This document shows, piece after piece, positions 50,901 to 56,872 of a stretch of DNA of 56,872 bases. Position 1 is the stretch's first letter. Each line of letters begins with the position of its first letter. A model generated the notes under the pieces. It searched no databases, was not told where the DNA came from, and worked only from the letters and a program-made list of their open reading frames with translations. Made by a program: the position numbers and the translations under genes. Source of the stretch: an uncultured Bacteroidales bacterium (GTDB taxonomy: Bacteria > Bacteroidota > Bacteroidia > Bacteroidales > Muribaculaceae); NCBI GenBank assembly GCA_902776835.1, contig CACYRK010000019.1:1-56872 (forward strand), written 5' to 3'.

Positions 50901-52226
50901 CTGATGCGACTTCAAATTGTTGGCTTTGGCGAACAAATGCCATTTGAAATTATCGGCAGCACCAACGGCGGTAACAACGTGTACAAATGGAGCGACAATA
51001 GCACTTCAGTCAGCAATGGCACAGAGATTTGCTTCAAACGTATGAATCCCGATGGCAACACTCAATGGAACTATTCAAGTTCTAACGAAGACCACCCAAG
51101 TAAGGACAAGGGATACCAAAAGGGCGGGTATTATTACAATGACTTGAGTCATAACAATGGTTGGACTAACTCTGTTGAGATTTCTCCCGAGGTGAGTTTC
51201 GCCGACTTCAAATATCCCGGTGTTTCCCACAAGATTGGCGATATCACCGAGGCATCGTTATGCTATGTGGAGAATGAAGGAACATCCAATAGTTACTACA
51301 CTATCAATGAGGACCTGACAGTGGGTTATGTCGATAAGGCTAACAAGGCTGTTTATGCTTTCAACGCAAGCGTCGATGCCGATTTGATGCAATATCCCAA
51401 CAATGGCCTCACGGATGCTGCCCTGGCTGAATATGTCGACTATGTGAATCTCACTTGGAACAGCAAAACCACACAGCGCAACTGGGTGAAGATTACAGGC
51501 TATGAGCAAAAAATCGACTATGACACCGACTTCACTCCTGGTGATGTGTTGAGCAATGTCACAGGAAAACTTATCGATGATGTAAACACCAACATCGAGG
51601 TTGTGGTTGAACCCATCAAGAAGCGTTCTGGCGACAATCCCGAGTTTAATGTCTACACACCGTGCAGTTTTGCCTCAAGTCAGACGCAGACGAGCAGCAT
51701 AAATGGCAAGACCTACTTCTTCTATCGTCCGCAGGTTAACGAGGTGGCAAACATTTACAGCACTGTGTACAAGGGTGTTATTGATGGTAATACTGTTTTT
51801 GAGATGCCGCCAAGGACCTATGTTACCGATTCTGATAACCCCGACAACAATCACTGGGTGAATGGAGCAGGACTCGAGGGCAGTGTCGTGATTGACCTCA
51901 GCGGAGTGCCGAATTTGCAACTCACCTCCTACAACATTGGCGATGTGGTTGATTTTGTCGCTCTAATCACACGCAATGCCAATGGCGGCGCCAGCGGTGC
52001 TCCACGACGAGCCGGTGGCGACAGTTACAACATCAAGGCTATTTCGGCCGAACAACCTCATGGCATTACCACCGGTGTGACTGAGGTGAAGCATGGAGGC
52101 AAGGTGACGGGCGTTTACTACGTCAACCTTGCCGGAATGGTGAGCGACAAGCCATTCAGCGGCATCAACGTGGTGGTCACCACCTACGACGACGGCAGCC
52201 GCACCACCCGCAAAGCCGCTTTCTGA
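47910..52226 (+). CDS. Large secreted GH13 alpha-amylase with starch-binding modules and sorting tail
   Basis: The start codon is GTG (47910), followed by a signal peptide KKKLLYATLLGILLPIVAQA. The GH13 catalytic part (about 25-540) has GFRYDYAMGF with nucleophile D355, FSVGEYW with acid/base E380 and TFVENHDT with D449, so the triad is complete. Then come a chitobiase-type CHB_HEX module (about 605-675, VTLVYTTDGTEPTTSSP), a CBM26-like starch-binding module (680-768, LTIYVKADDAPNLYLWNG), a second CHB_HEX module (780-867) and a second CBM26-like module (873-968). About 430 residues are unassigned. The end, GVYYVNLAGMVSDKPFSGIN to TRKAAF, is a T9SS-like tail. At 1438 residues it is unusually long and would act on starch at the cell surface. 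It is AT-richer than its neighbours and lacks SusCD genes nearby. Confidence 0.92.
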   Translation: MKKKLLYATLLGILLPIVAQAQGWPAGYGGVMLQGFFWDSWTQYPLHSPYGGNSNWMYTQSNDATAQQIPGYTWATMYGAGWGDNEEWQVPLTTWASLLTHKDEVAPYIDLLWLPQSGSTICPETSVYYKNTDNSGRNGVRAWRRGNSWDFSNGSLINNPDCMGFVPVFYFHHGEQATPWTYTYYFGENNQEHKVFTPKSYFGTEAELRQLISAYHDAGTGAIEDVVANHRGCFGTWDFDFVNHNNENDTYHATKANLDFPSEEYTGQFANLGWDEIWAGQTQSGTELIEWTKADVCSDDESLNAGGNPSGGPDCGGQGEWARDIQHHNKDTRAKVVKYLDFLKNNLGYVGFRYDYAMGFEGIHYGEYNTILRPTFSVGEYWGAKEDISGWITSTTINGENLSAAFDFPLMYAINGAFNNGNFKGLKDAGLIGDHDMRRYTVTFVENHDTFKDLPTDGSNPNYGHRTTSNILEANAFILAMPGTPCLFWPHFMHPEWHDQIVKMIKARRTAGVNNMSEISYEDWGSNGVKWIIEGTNGSLCLILGDGSKSIPEGYSVVWQSDGPSGICSFCINDALANSWQNNVKAGLVNGYPIVSQGTCTFNGSITINVKPSESGVTLVYTTDGTEPTTSSPRITGTASENFTFTATTTLKVGVVTNYNNVESVQSVQTYTYAENGSDADQLTIYVKADDAPNLYLWNGDNKPNGAWAGNKTTETKTVGGVLWHCKTFDKPSSGEYYNLIINWDGASQSHTITGINSDRYFTYYNGQPIDVTKDYIGTALTLTADKESGIYDGDMSVNVGLTASIGNVTIVYTLDGSEPNINSPQVATTSNGQATVKISGEGEHVLRAGILKDGQVINLIARNYIIQNTPYPGTRIFVRSTRQNAPAPHLFIFDVDGTVPSDYTSWSGKQLSQTVQDEDGYTWYYVEFPGLNSCSAILNNGNGGQSNQTADITGLSGDVYLTWDDDNRYMNVTGFKSHKSFIIFEPSKSTWDKDGALMRLQIVGFGEQMPFEIIGSTNGGNNVYKWSDNSTSVSNGTEICFKRMNPDGNTQWNYSSSNEDHPSKDKGYQKGGYYYNDLSHNNGWTNSVEISPEVSFADFKYPGVSHKIGDITEASLCYVENEGTSNSYYTINEDLTVGYVDKANKAVYAFNASVDADLMQYPNNGLTDAALAEYVDYVNLTWNSKTTQRNWVKITGYEQKIDYDTDFTPGDVLSNVTGKLIDDVNTNIEVVVEPIKKRSGDNPEFNVYTPCSFASSQTQTSSINGKTYFFYRPQVNEVANIYSTVYKGVIDGNTVFEMPPRTYVTDSDNPDNNHWVNGAGLEGSVVIDLSGVPNLQLTSYNIGDVVDFVALITRNANGGASGAPRRAGGDSYNIKAISAEQPHGITTGVTEVKHGGKVTGVYYVNLAGMVSDKPFSGINVVVTTYDDGSRTTRKAAF

Positions 52227-52245
52227 CAGTAACTGTAACGAAACC

Positions 52246-52285
52246 ATAAAAAGTGGAGGCGCAACTCAGCGCTTCCACTTTTTAT
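52246..52285 (+). terminator. Terminator of the amylase gene
   Basis: ATAAAAAGTGGA (52246-52257) pairs with TCCACTTTTTAT (52274-52285), with a GCGC pair inside the loop. It lies 20 bp after the stop codon. Confidence 0.88.
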
Positions 52286-52351
52286 AGCTCAATGATAGCA
52301 CGCTATGGACATTTTTTTTGCCAAAAAATGCAGTGATATTGAAAAATGTTG

Positions 52352-52359
52352 TATCTTTG
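52352..52359 (+). promoter_or_regulatory. -7 promoter element of glnA
   Basis: TATCTTTG, exact consensus, about 40 nt before the ATG at 52400. No good -33 element at the usual spacing, which may mean activator dependence. Confidence 0.6.
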
Positions 52360-52399
52360 CAATCCGCTTTGCGATATAACCTTTTAAAACTTGACATAA

Positions 52400-53908
52400 A
52401 TGAGTGAAAACAAGTATTTGGCACTGAATGCCAATCCAGTAGTGGCCTATCTGCAAAAGATGCCATCAGAAATTAAGCGCGCCGACTTGGTGCGCTATGT
52501 CACCGAGAACGATATCAAGATGGTCAACTTCATGTATCCAGGCGGCGACGGCAAACTCAAAACGCTGAACTTCGTCATCAACGACCTGAACTACCTTGAG
52601 ACCATCCTCACCTGCGGCGAGCGCGTCGACGGCTCCAGCCTGTTCAACTTTATCGAGGCTGGCAGCAGCGACCTGTATGTGCTCCCGCGCTACAGCACGG
52701 CTTTCGTCGACCCATTCGCCGAGTTGCCAACGCTGTGCCTGCTCTGCTCCTACTTCGACAAGGACGGCAAGCACCTGGAGAGTTCGCCTGAGTACACGCT
52801 CACCAAGGCTTGCAACGCCTTCACCGAGGTTACTGGCATGGAGTTCCATGCCATGGGCGAATTGGAGTATTATGTGATTTTCCCCGCCGAGGACATGTTC
52901 CCCGCCGTCGACCAGCGCGGATACCACGAGTCGGCACCCTATGCCAAGGCCGGCGAGTTCCGCCAGCGCTGCATGCAGTACATAGCCCAGACCGGCGGCC
53001 AAATCAAGTACGGCCACAGCGAGGTGGGCAACTTCACCCAGGACGGCCTCATCTACGAGCAGAACGAGATTGAGTTCCTCCCCGTGCGCGCACAAGACGC
53101 TGCCGACCAACTCACCATTGCTAAGTGGGTGATTCGCAACTTGGCCTACGAGATGGGCCTCGATGTCACCTTCGCGCCGAAAATCACTGTGGGCAAGGCC
53201 GGCTCGGGTCTCCACATCCACATGCGCATGATTAAGGACGGCCGCAACATGATGCTCGATCATGGCGCGCTCAGCGACGATGCCCGCCGCATGATCGCCG
53301 GCATGATGGATCTGGCTCCCGCCATCACCGCCTTTGGCAACAAGAATCCGACGTCGTACTTCCGCCTGGTGCCCCACCAGGAGGCTCCCACCAATGTGTG
53401 CTGGGGCGACCGCAACCGCTCGGTGCTCGTGCGTGTGCCTCTGGGATGGACCTCGGGCGTCGACCTGTGCCACCAGGCCAATCCGCAAGAGCCCAGCGTC
53501 GATGTCGACACCACGCTCAAGCAGACCGTGGAGATGCGCAGCCCCGACGGCTCGGCCGACGTTTACCAACTCATCGCCGGACTGTGCGTGGCTTGCCGCC
53601 ATGGCTTCGAGATGCGCGATGCCCTCGACGTTGCCCAGCGCACCTACGTTAACGTCAATATCCACGACCAGGAGAATGCTGACCGCCTCGAGAGCCTCGC
53701 TCAACTGCCCGACAGTTGCGTAGCCAGCGCCGACTGTCTTGACAAGGCGCGCGGCGTCTTCGAGCAGTACGGCGTGTTCTCGCCCGCTATGATCGACGGC
53801 ATCGTGCGCGCATTGCGCGAGATGAACGACACCACGCTGCGCGACGACATCGCTGGTGACACCGAGGCCCTGCAACGCCTCGTGACGCAATATTTCCACT
53901 GCGGATAA
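52400..53908 (+). CDS. glnA: Glutamine synthetase (GSI type)
   Basis: The enzyme makes glutamine from glutamate, ammonia and ATP. The 502-residue length fits GSI. After an N-terminal extension the beta-grasp region reads MVNFMYPGGDGKLKTLNFVI. The catalytic domain has ELEYYVIFPAEDM with metal ligands, QNEIEFLP, FAPKITVGKAGSGLHIHMRM (the HxH metal motif) and the NPTSYFRLVPHQEAPTNVCWG ATP-site region, followed by RNRSVLVRVPLGW. The adenylylation tyrosine segment of enterobacterial GlnA is not evident. It is monocistronic with its own promoter and terminator. Housekeeping nitrogen assimilation. Confidence 0.95.
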   Translation: MSENKYLALNANPVVAYLQKMPSEIKRADLVRYVTENDIKMVNFMYPGGDGKLKTLNFVINDLNYLETILTCGERVDGSSLFNFIEAGSSDLYVLPRYSTAFVDPFAELPTLCLLCSYFDKDGKHLESSPEYTLTKACNAFTEVTGMEFHAMGELEYYVIFPAEDMFPAVDQRGYHESAPYAKAGEFRQRCMQYIAQTGGQIKYGHSEVGNFTQDGLIYEQNEIEFLPVRAQDAADQLTIAKWVIRNLAYEMGLDVTFAPKITVGKAGSGLHIHMRMIKDGRNMMLDHGALSDDARRMIAGMMDLAPAITAFGNKNPTSYFRLVPHQEAPTNVCWGDRNRSVLVRVPLGWTSGVDLCHQANPQEPSVDVDTTLKQTVEMRSPDGSADVYQLIAGLCVACRHGFEMRDALDVAQRTYVNVNIHDQENADRLESLAQLPDSCVASADCLDKARGVFEQYGVFSPAMIDGIVRALREMNDTTLRDDIAGDTEALQRLVTQYFHCG

Positions 53909-53971
53909 CCCCTCGTCAAAAGGCATATTTTGCAACATCCCCGGCCACCATCGGCAGGGACGAATAATAAG

Positions 53972-53998
53972 AAAATCGGAAGTGCCACTTCCGATTTT
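53972..53998 (+). terminator. Terminator of glnA
   Basis: AAAATCGGAAG (53972-53982) pairs with CTTCCGATTTT (53988-53998) around a 5-nt loop; the T-run is included in the stem. Confidence 0.88.
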
Positions 53999-54161
53999 CT
54001 GCTTTTTGTCGCCGTAAAAAAAGGGGTGGGGCGGTGGTATTAGGTTGTGTTACTGGAAGTGTTGTAAAAAAGGTGGGGGAGAGGCAATAAAATGGCTGCA
54101 TTTGCGTTATGTAGTATAGAAAACCAACTTTCATTAGTAACCAACTTCAAAACATACGACC

Positions 54162-54836
54162 ATGACACTAATCGAAGCCATGCACACCAGGCACAGTGTG
54201 CGCTCTTACACCAACCGCGACATCGAGCCTGAGAAGCAGCAAGCACTGCAGGCTCTCATCGACCGTTGCAACAGCGAGGGCAATATGCACATCCAGTTGG
54301 TCACCAACAATCCCGAGGCTTTCGAGAGCCGTATGGCACGCTATGGCAAGTTCCGTGGCGTGCGCAACTTCCTGGCCATCGTGGGCAAGCGCGGCAGCAA
54401 CCTCGACGAGCGCGCCGGCTACTATGGCGAGCGCTTGGTCCTCGAGGCGCAGCGCCTGGGGCTGAACACTTGCTGGGTGGGCCTAACCTACAGCAAGCGC
54501 AAAGCCGCCGTGACCATCGAGAGCGACGAGAAACTCGTGTGCCTCATCGTCGTAGGCTACGGTGTGAATGCTGGAGTGCCTCACAAGGTGAAGTTGCAGA
54601 ACGAGGTCAGCAAGGTGAAAAACATCGACTTCGTGCCAGTGTGGTTTACCAACGGTGTGAATGCCGCCTTGCTCGCCCCCACGGCCCTCAACCAGCAGAA
54701 GTTTAAATTCACGCTGCTCGACGGCAACAAGGTGCATGCCTCGGCCAGCCTGGGCTATTTTACGAAGGTTGACCTGGGCATCGTCAAGTTGCACTTTGAA
54801 CTTGGTGTGGGCGACGAGAAGTTTGAGTGGGTATGA
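54162..54836 (+). CDS. Nitroreductase family protein
   Basis: This FMN-dependent oxidoreductase family member has 224 residues: MTLIEAMHTRHSVRSYTNRD is the classic N-terminal FMN phosphate-binding RxSxRxY motif (RHSVRSY). The middle reads AGYYGERLVLEAQRLGLNTC, the typical helix at the dimer interface and FMN site, and the end is hydrophobic. The usual C-terminal GRK motif is not present, and the last 70 residues (LLDGNKVHASASLGYFTKVD) look different from standard members, so the substrate is unknown. Its TGA overlaps the start of the DUF2284 gene by 4 bp, implying the two proteins work together. Confidence 0.9.
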   Translation: MTLIEAMHTRHSVRSYTNRDIEPEKQQALQALIDRCNSEGNMHIQLVTNNPEAFESRMARYGKFRGVRNFLAIVGKRGSNLDERAGYYGERLVLEAQRLGLNTCWVGLTYSKRKAAVTIESDEKLVCLIVVGYGVNAGVPHKVKLQNEVSKVKNIDFVPVWFTNGVNAALLAPTALNQQKFKFTLLDGNKVHASASLGYFTKVDLGIVKLHFELGVGDEKFEWV

Positions 54837-55396
54837 CCGAGCCTTACACCATCACACGCACCGAAGCCACCGTCGACGCGCGCGACTACGTGAGCCGCTA
54901 CCGCGATGTGCCGCGCATCACCGCCATGTGCCACGGCTGCCCCAACTATGGCAAGTTGTGGAGTTGCCCGCCGCACGAGGGCGACGTCAGCGGCCTGTTT
55001 GACGGCTTTACGCGGGTGACCATCCATGGCACCACCATCACATTTTCCGAGGCCACGCGCCGCCAGTGTGCCGACGCGCAGCAGAGCCGCGCTATGGCCA
55101 GCCGCGCCATTGAGGCCGCTTGGCACGAGTTGTTGCCGTGGCTCTATGAGCAGGAGCACAGCCACCCGGGCAGCCTGATGCTTGCCGGGCGCTGCCGACT
55201 GTGTCGACCACAGCCATGCACACGCGCCGAGGGACAGCCCTGCCGGCATCCCGAACTCATGCGCCACTCGCTCGAGGCCATAGGCTTCGATGTGGTAAAG
55301 ACCGCCCACGACATCCTCGGTATCGACCTCGAGTGGAGTTCCGACGGCCTCCTCACCCAGCACATCACCATCGTCACCGCCCTCTTTGATCTGTAA
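54833..55396 (+). CDS. DUF2284 metal-binding protein
   Basis: This 187-residue cysteine-rich protein matches DUF2284: CHGCPNYGKLWSCPPHEGDV near residue 34 with three cysteines, then CRLCRPQPC and EGQPCRHPELMRHSLEAIG. The cysteine spacing suggests a metal or Fe-S site. The ATG at 54833 overlaps the nitroreductase stop by 4 bp (ATGA), so translation is coupled. The closing segment ITIVTALFDL is typical of the family. DUF2284 proteins are described as predicted metal-binding; a role as electron carrier or cofactor protein for the nitroreductase is inferred only from context. Confidence 0.9.
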   Translation: MTEPYTITRTEATVDARDYVSRYRDVPRITAMCHGCPNYGKLWSCPPHEGDVSGLFDGFTRVTIHGTTITFSEATRRQCADAQQSRAMASRAIEAAWHELLPWLYEQEHSHPGSLMLAGRCRLCRPQPCTRAEGQPCRHPELMRHSLEAIGFDVVKTAHDILGIDLEWSSDGLLTQHITIVTALFDL

Positions 55397-55497
55397 TCAA
55401 GCATAATATTTCACAAGTATCATAGCAACTTTCAAAGAACTGATATAATTGGTGACCGTTATAATTCCAGTTTTTCCATCAGTTTTTTAGCTTATAC

Positions 55498-55528
55498 TTG
55501 TTTTGTTGCATGGAATGTTTTATATTTG
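55498..55528 (+). promoter_or_regulatory. Promoter of the AT-rich LRR gene
   Basis: TTG at 55498-55500 and TATATTTG at 55521-55528 with a 20-nt spacer, leaving a leader of about 30 nt. Confidence 0.65.
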
Positions 55529-55564
55529 CATCGTGATACATTAATCAATAAATAAGTCTAAACA

Positions 55565-56782
55565 ATGAAAAAACGGCTTCTAATAATATCCATTACCGCG
55601 CTGATGGTTATCTCTTCCAAGGCATATGATTTTATGGAAGGAGGATTGTGCTACAATATCAACAATGATGGATTGTCTGTAACGTTAACCTATGAGACAA
55701 ATGGTTTTATAAGTTACAGATCGCTCGAAGGCGATTTGGTTATCCCCGAAGAAGTCATCAACAATGGCATTACCTATTCCGTCACCTCTATCGGTGATTC
55801 GGCATTTATGAATTGCATGAACTTGACCAGCGTGACCATACCTAACTCTGTAACTTTAATCGGCAATTCATCATTTAGGGAGTGTTGGAAGATGGTTTCG
55901 TTGTCTATTGGCAATTCTGTAACTTTAATCGGCAACTACGCATTTTTTGATTGCTCCAGTTTAACCAGCGTGACTATACCTAACTCTGTTACTTCAATAG
56001 GAGATTATGCATTTAATATTTGTGAAGGATTGGTTAATGTGAGTATCGGCAATTCTGTTACCTCAATCGGTGTTTCGGCATTCTCCTCTTGTAAAAAGTT
56101 GAGCAGCATCACGTTACCCAACTCGGTGACTCTATTAGACGACAATGTTTTTCGGGGGTGTAATGGTTTGAAAAGCATTACAATACCTAACACTGTAACT
56201 TTTATTGGGAAAAATGCTTTCCATGGCTGTACTAGTTTGAAGAGTATCGCTCTTCCTAACTCCATAACCAACATCAGCGATGGATTATTCTTTGGTTGCA
56301 CCAGCCTTACCAGCATAAACATCCCCAACTCCGTTATTTCGATTGGTAACTATGCATTTAACAAATGCACAAGTTTAAATAGTGTGACATTTCCCGACTC
56401 ATTAACAACAATCAACTTTCTCGCATTTTCGTTTTGCAGCAGCTTGGCAAACTTTACTTTACCCAACTCCGTGACCAATATAGATCGGTACGCATTCCAA
56501 TGTTGCACTGGCTTAACAAGCATGACCCTACCCAACTCTATAACCAACATCAGCGAAGGACTATTCAATGGTTGCGCTGGATTAACGAGTATAACCATAC
56601 CCAACACCATAACCAACATCAGCGATGAAGCATTCTGTGGTTGCGCTGGATTAACAAGCATGACCCTACCCAACTCCATAACCAACATCAGCGAAGGACT
56701 ATTCAATGGTTGCGCTGGATTAACGAGTATAACCATACCTAACTCTGTCACCTCAATCGGCAATAAAGCATTCTTCATTTGA
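55565..56782 (+). CDS. BspA-like leucine-rich repeat protein, probably C-terminally truncated
   Basis: This 405-residue protein has a signal peptide (MKKRLLIISITALMVISSKA) and then about fifteen 23-residue LRR_5 units of the type LTSVTIPNSVTSIGDYAFxxC. BspA-like proteins are surface adhesins in several Bacteroidetes. The gene is visibly AT-richer than its neighbours. The last four units are near duplicates (ISEGLFNGCAGLTSITIPN appears twice exactly), suggesting recent internal duplication. The frame stops inside a repeat (IGNKAFFI-stop) and lacks the sorting tail or other C-terminal domain that such proteins usually carry, so it may be a truncated version. Horizontal origin is possible. It stands alone, with its own promoter and no clear terminator before the window ends. 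Confidence 0.8.
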   Translation: MKKRLLIISITALMVISSKAYDFMEGGLCYNINNDGLSVTLTYETNGFISYRSLEGDLVIPEEVINNGITYSVTSIGDSAFMNCMNLTSVTIPNSVTLIGNSSFRECWKMVSLSIGNSVTLIGNYAFFDCSSLTSVTIPNSVTSIGDYAFNICEGLVNVSIGNSVTSIGVSAFSSCKKLSSITLPNSVTLLDDNVFRGCNGLKSITIPNTVTFIGKNAFHGCTSLKSIALPNSITNISDGLFFGCTSLTSINIPNSVISIGNYAFNKCTSLNSVTFPDSLTTINFLAFSFCSSLANFTLPNSVTNIDRYAFQCCTGLTSMTLPNSITNISEGLFNGCAGLTSITIPNTITNISDEAFCGCAGLTSMTLPNSITNISEGLFNGCAGLTSITIPNSVTSIGNKAFFI

Positions 56783-56872
56783 ATCATCTATGACGATAAA
56801 GCAAATGTCGCCAAAATGTTGTTTTCCGACTTCCTCGCCTTTGAGAATGGGTGGCATTGCAATTAATCCCTT
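56783..56872. other. Sequence after the LRR gene, no feature seen
   Basis: Ninety bases to the window edge. The frame following the LRR stop reads IIYDDKANVAKMLFSDFL and ends at a TAA after 28 codons, with no resemblance to LRR units, so it is probably not a frame-shifted continuation. Confidence 0.4.

Overview
The window looks like a gut Bacteroidales chromosome, most like Muribaculaceae or Prevotellaceae (family placement is inference). Three things point there. Promoters fit the Bacteroidetes -33 TTG / -7 TAnnTTTG consensus rather than -35/-10. Many secreted proteins end in T9SS type A-like tails such as YVVRLAGHSHKIVVR. Several families are typical of the phylum: DUF4465, DUF4270, DUF6056, FISUMP-type lipoproteins, BspA-like leucine-rich repeats and the OMthi/PnuT thiamine system. 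No CRISPR array, prophage, transposase or rRNA operon was seen.

Layout. 0.2-3.9 kb (+): a periplasmic solute-binding protein, a large unknown protein and a DUF4465 secreted protein. 4-6.7 kb (-): trmB, mrp and an M48 metalloprotease lipoprotein. 6.8-14.7 kb (-): four secreted proteins with T9SS-like tails, two of which combine leucine-rich repeats, a dockerin and a cohesin-like domain. 15-24 kb: a fimbrillin/FISUMP lipoprotein, ruvC with a DUF6056 membrane protein, a DUF3843-like protein, tRNA-Thr, a Ser/Thr kinase, and DUF4270 plus a glycogen-synthase-like protein. 24.5-26.2 kb (+): a Spy/CpxP-like protein with a cysteine-heptad tail, and a YqaA/DedA-like membrane protein. 26.3-34.6 kb (mostly -): asnS, an rRNA pseudouridine synthase with a long Q/G/Y-rich head, purB, an L,D-transpeptidase, a zinc-ribbon/SH3 protein, tRNA-Val and two small exported proteins. 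35-38 kb (+): a GH2 beta-galactosidase and a small membrane protein, then a broken SLC13-type transporter. 38.4-47.3 kb (-): a dockerin protein, a TPP-riboswitch operon (OMthi-PnuT), lptB-udk and parE-coaD. 47.9-56.8 kb (+): a very large multimodular alpha-amylase, glutamine synthetase, a nitroreductase with a DUF2284 protein, and an AT-rich BspA-like LRR gene at the edge.

The most unusual feature is a set of short intergenic tandem arrays of several unrelated sequence families with fixed 7-, 8- or 9-nt units (TCTRTWA, TGCAYAA, TCGAWTGC, GTCSTTAAA, GTCRGACMS, CTATAGTYG). The heptamer arrays repeatedly begin at, and in four cases overlap, the stop codon of a minus-strand gene. In several cases they lie between that stop and a hairpin terminator, so they are probably transcribed 3'-UTR sequence. 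Other leads are the cysteine-heptad protein, the cohesin/dockerin surface cluster, Q/G/Y-rich low-complexity regions in two neighbouring genes, and terminators placed about 10 bp before start codons.
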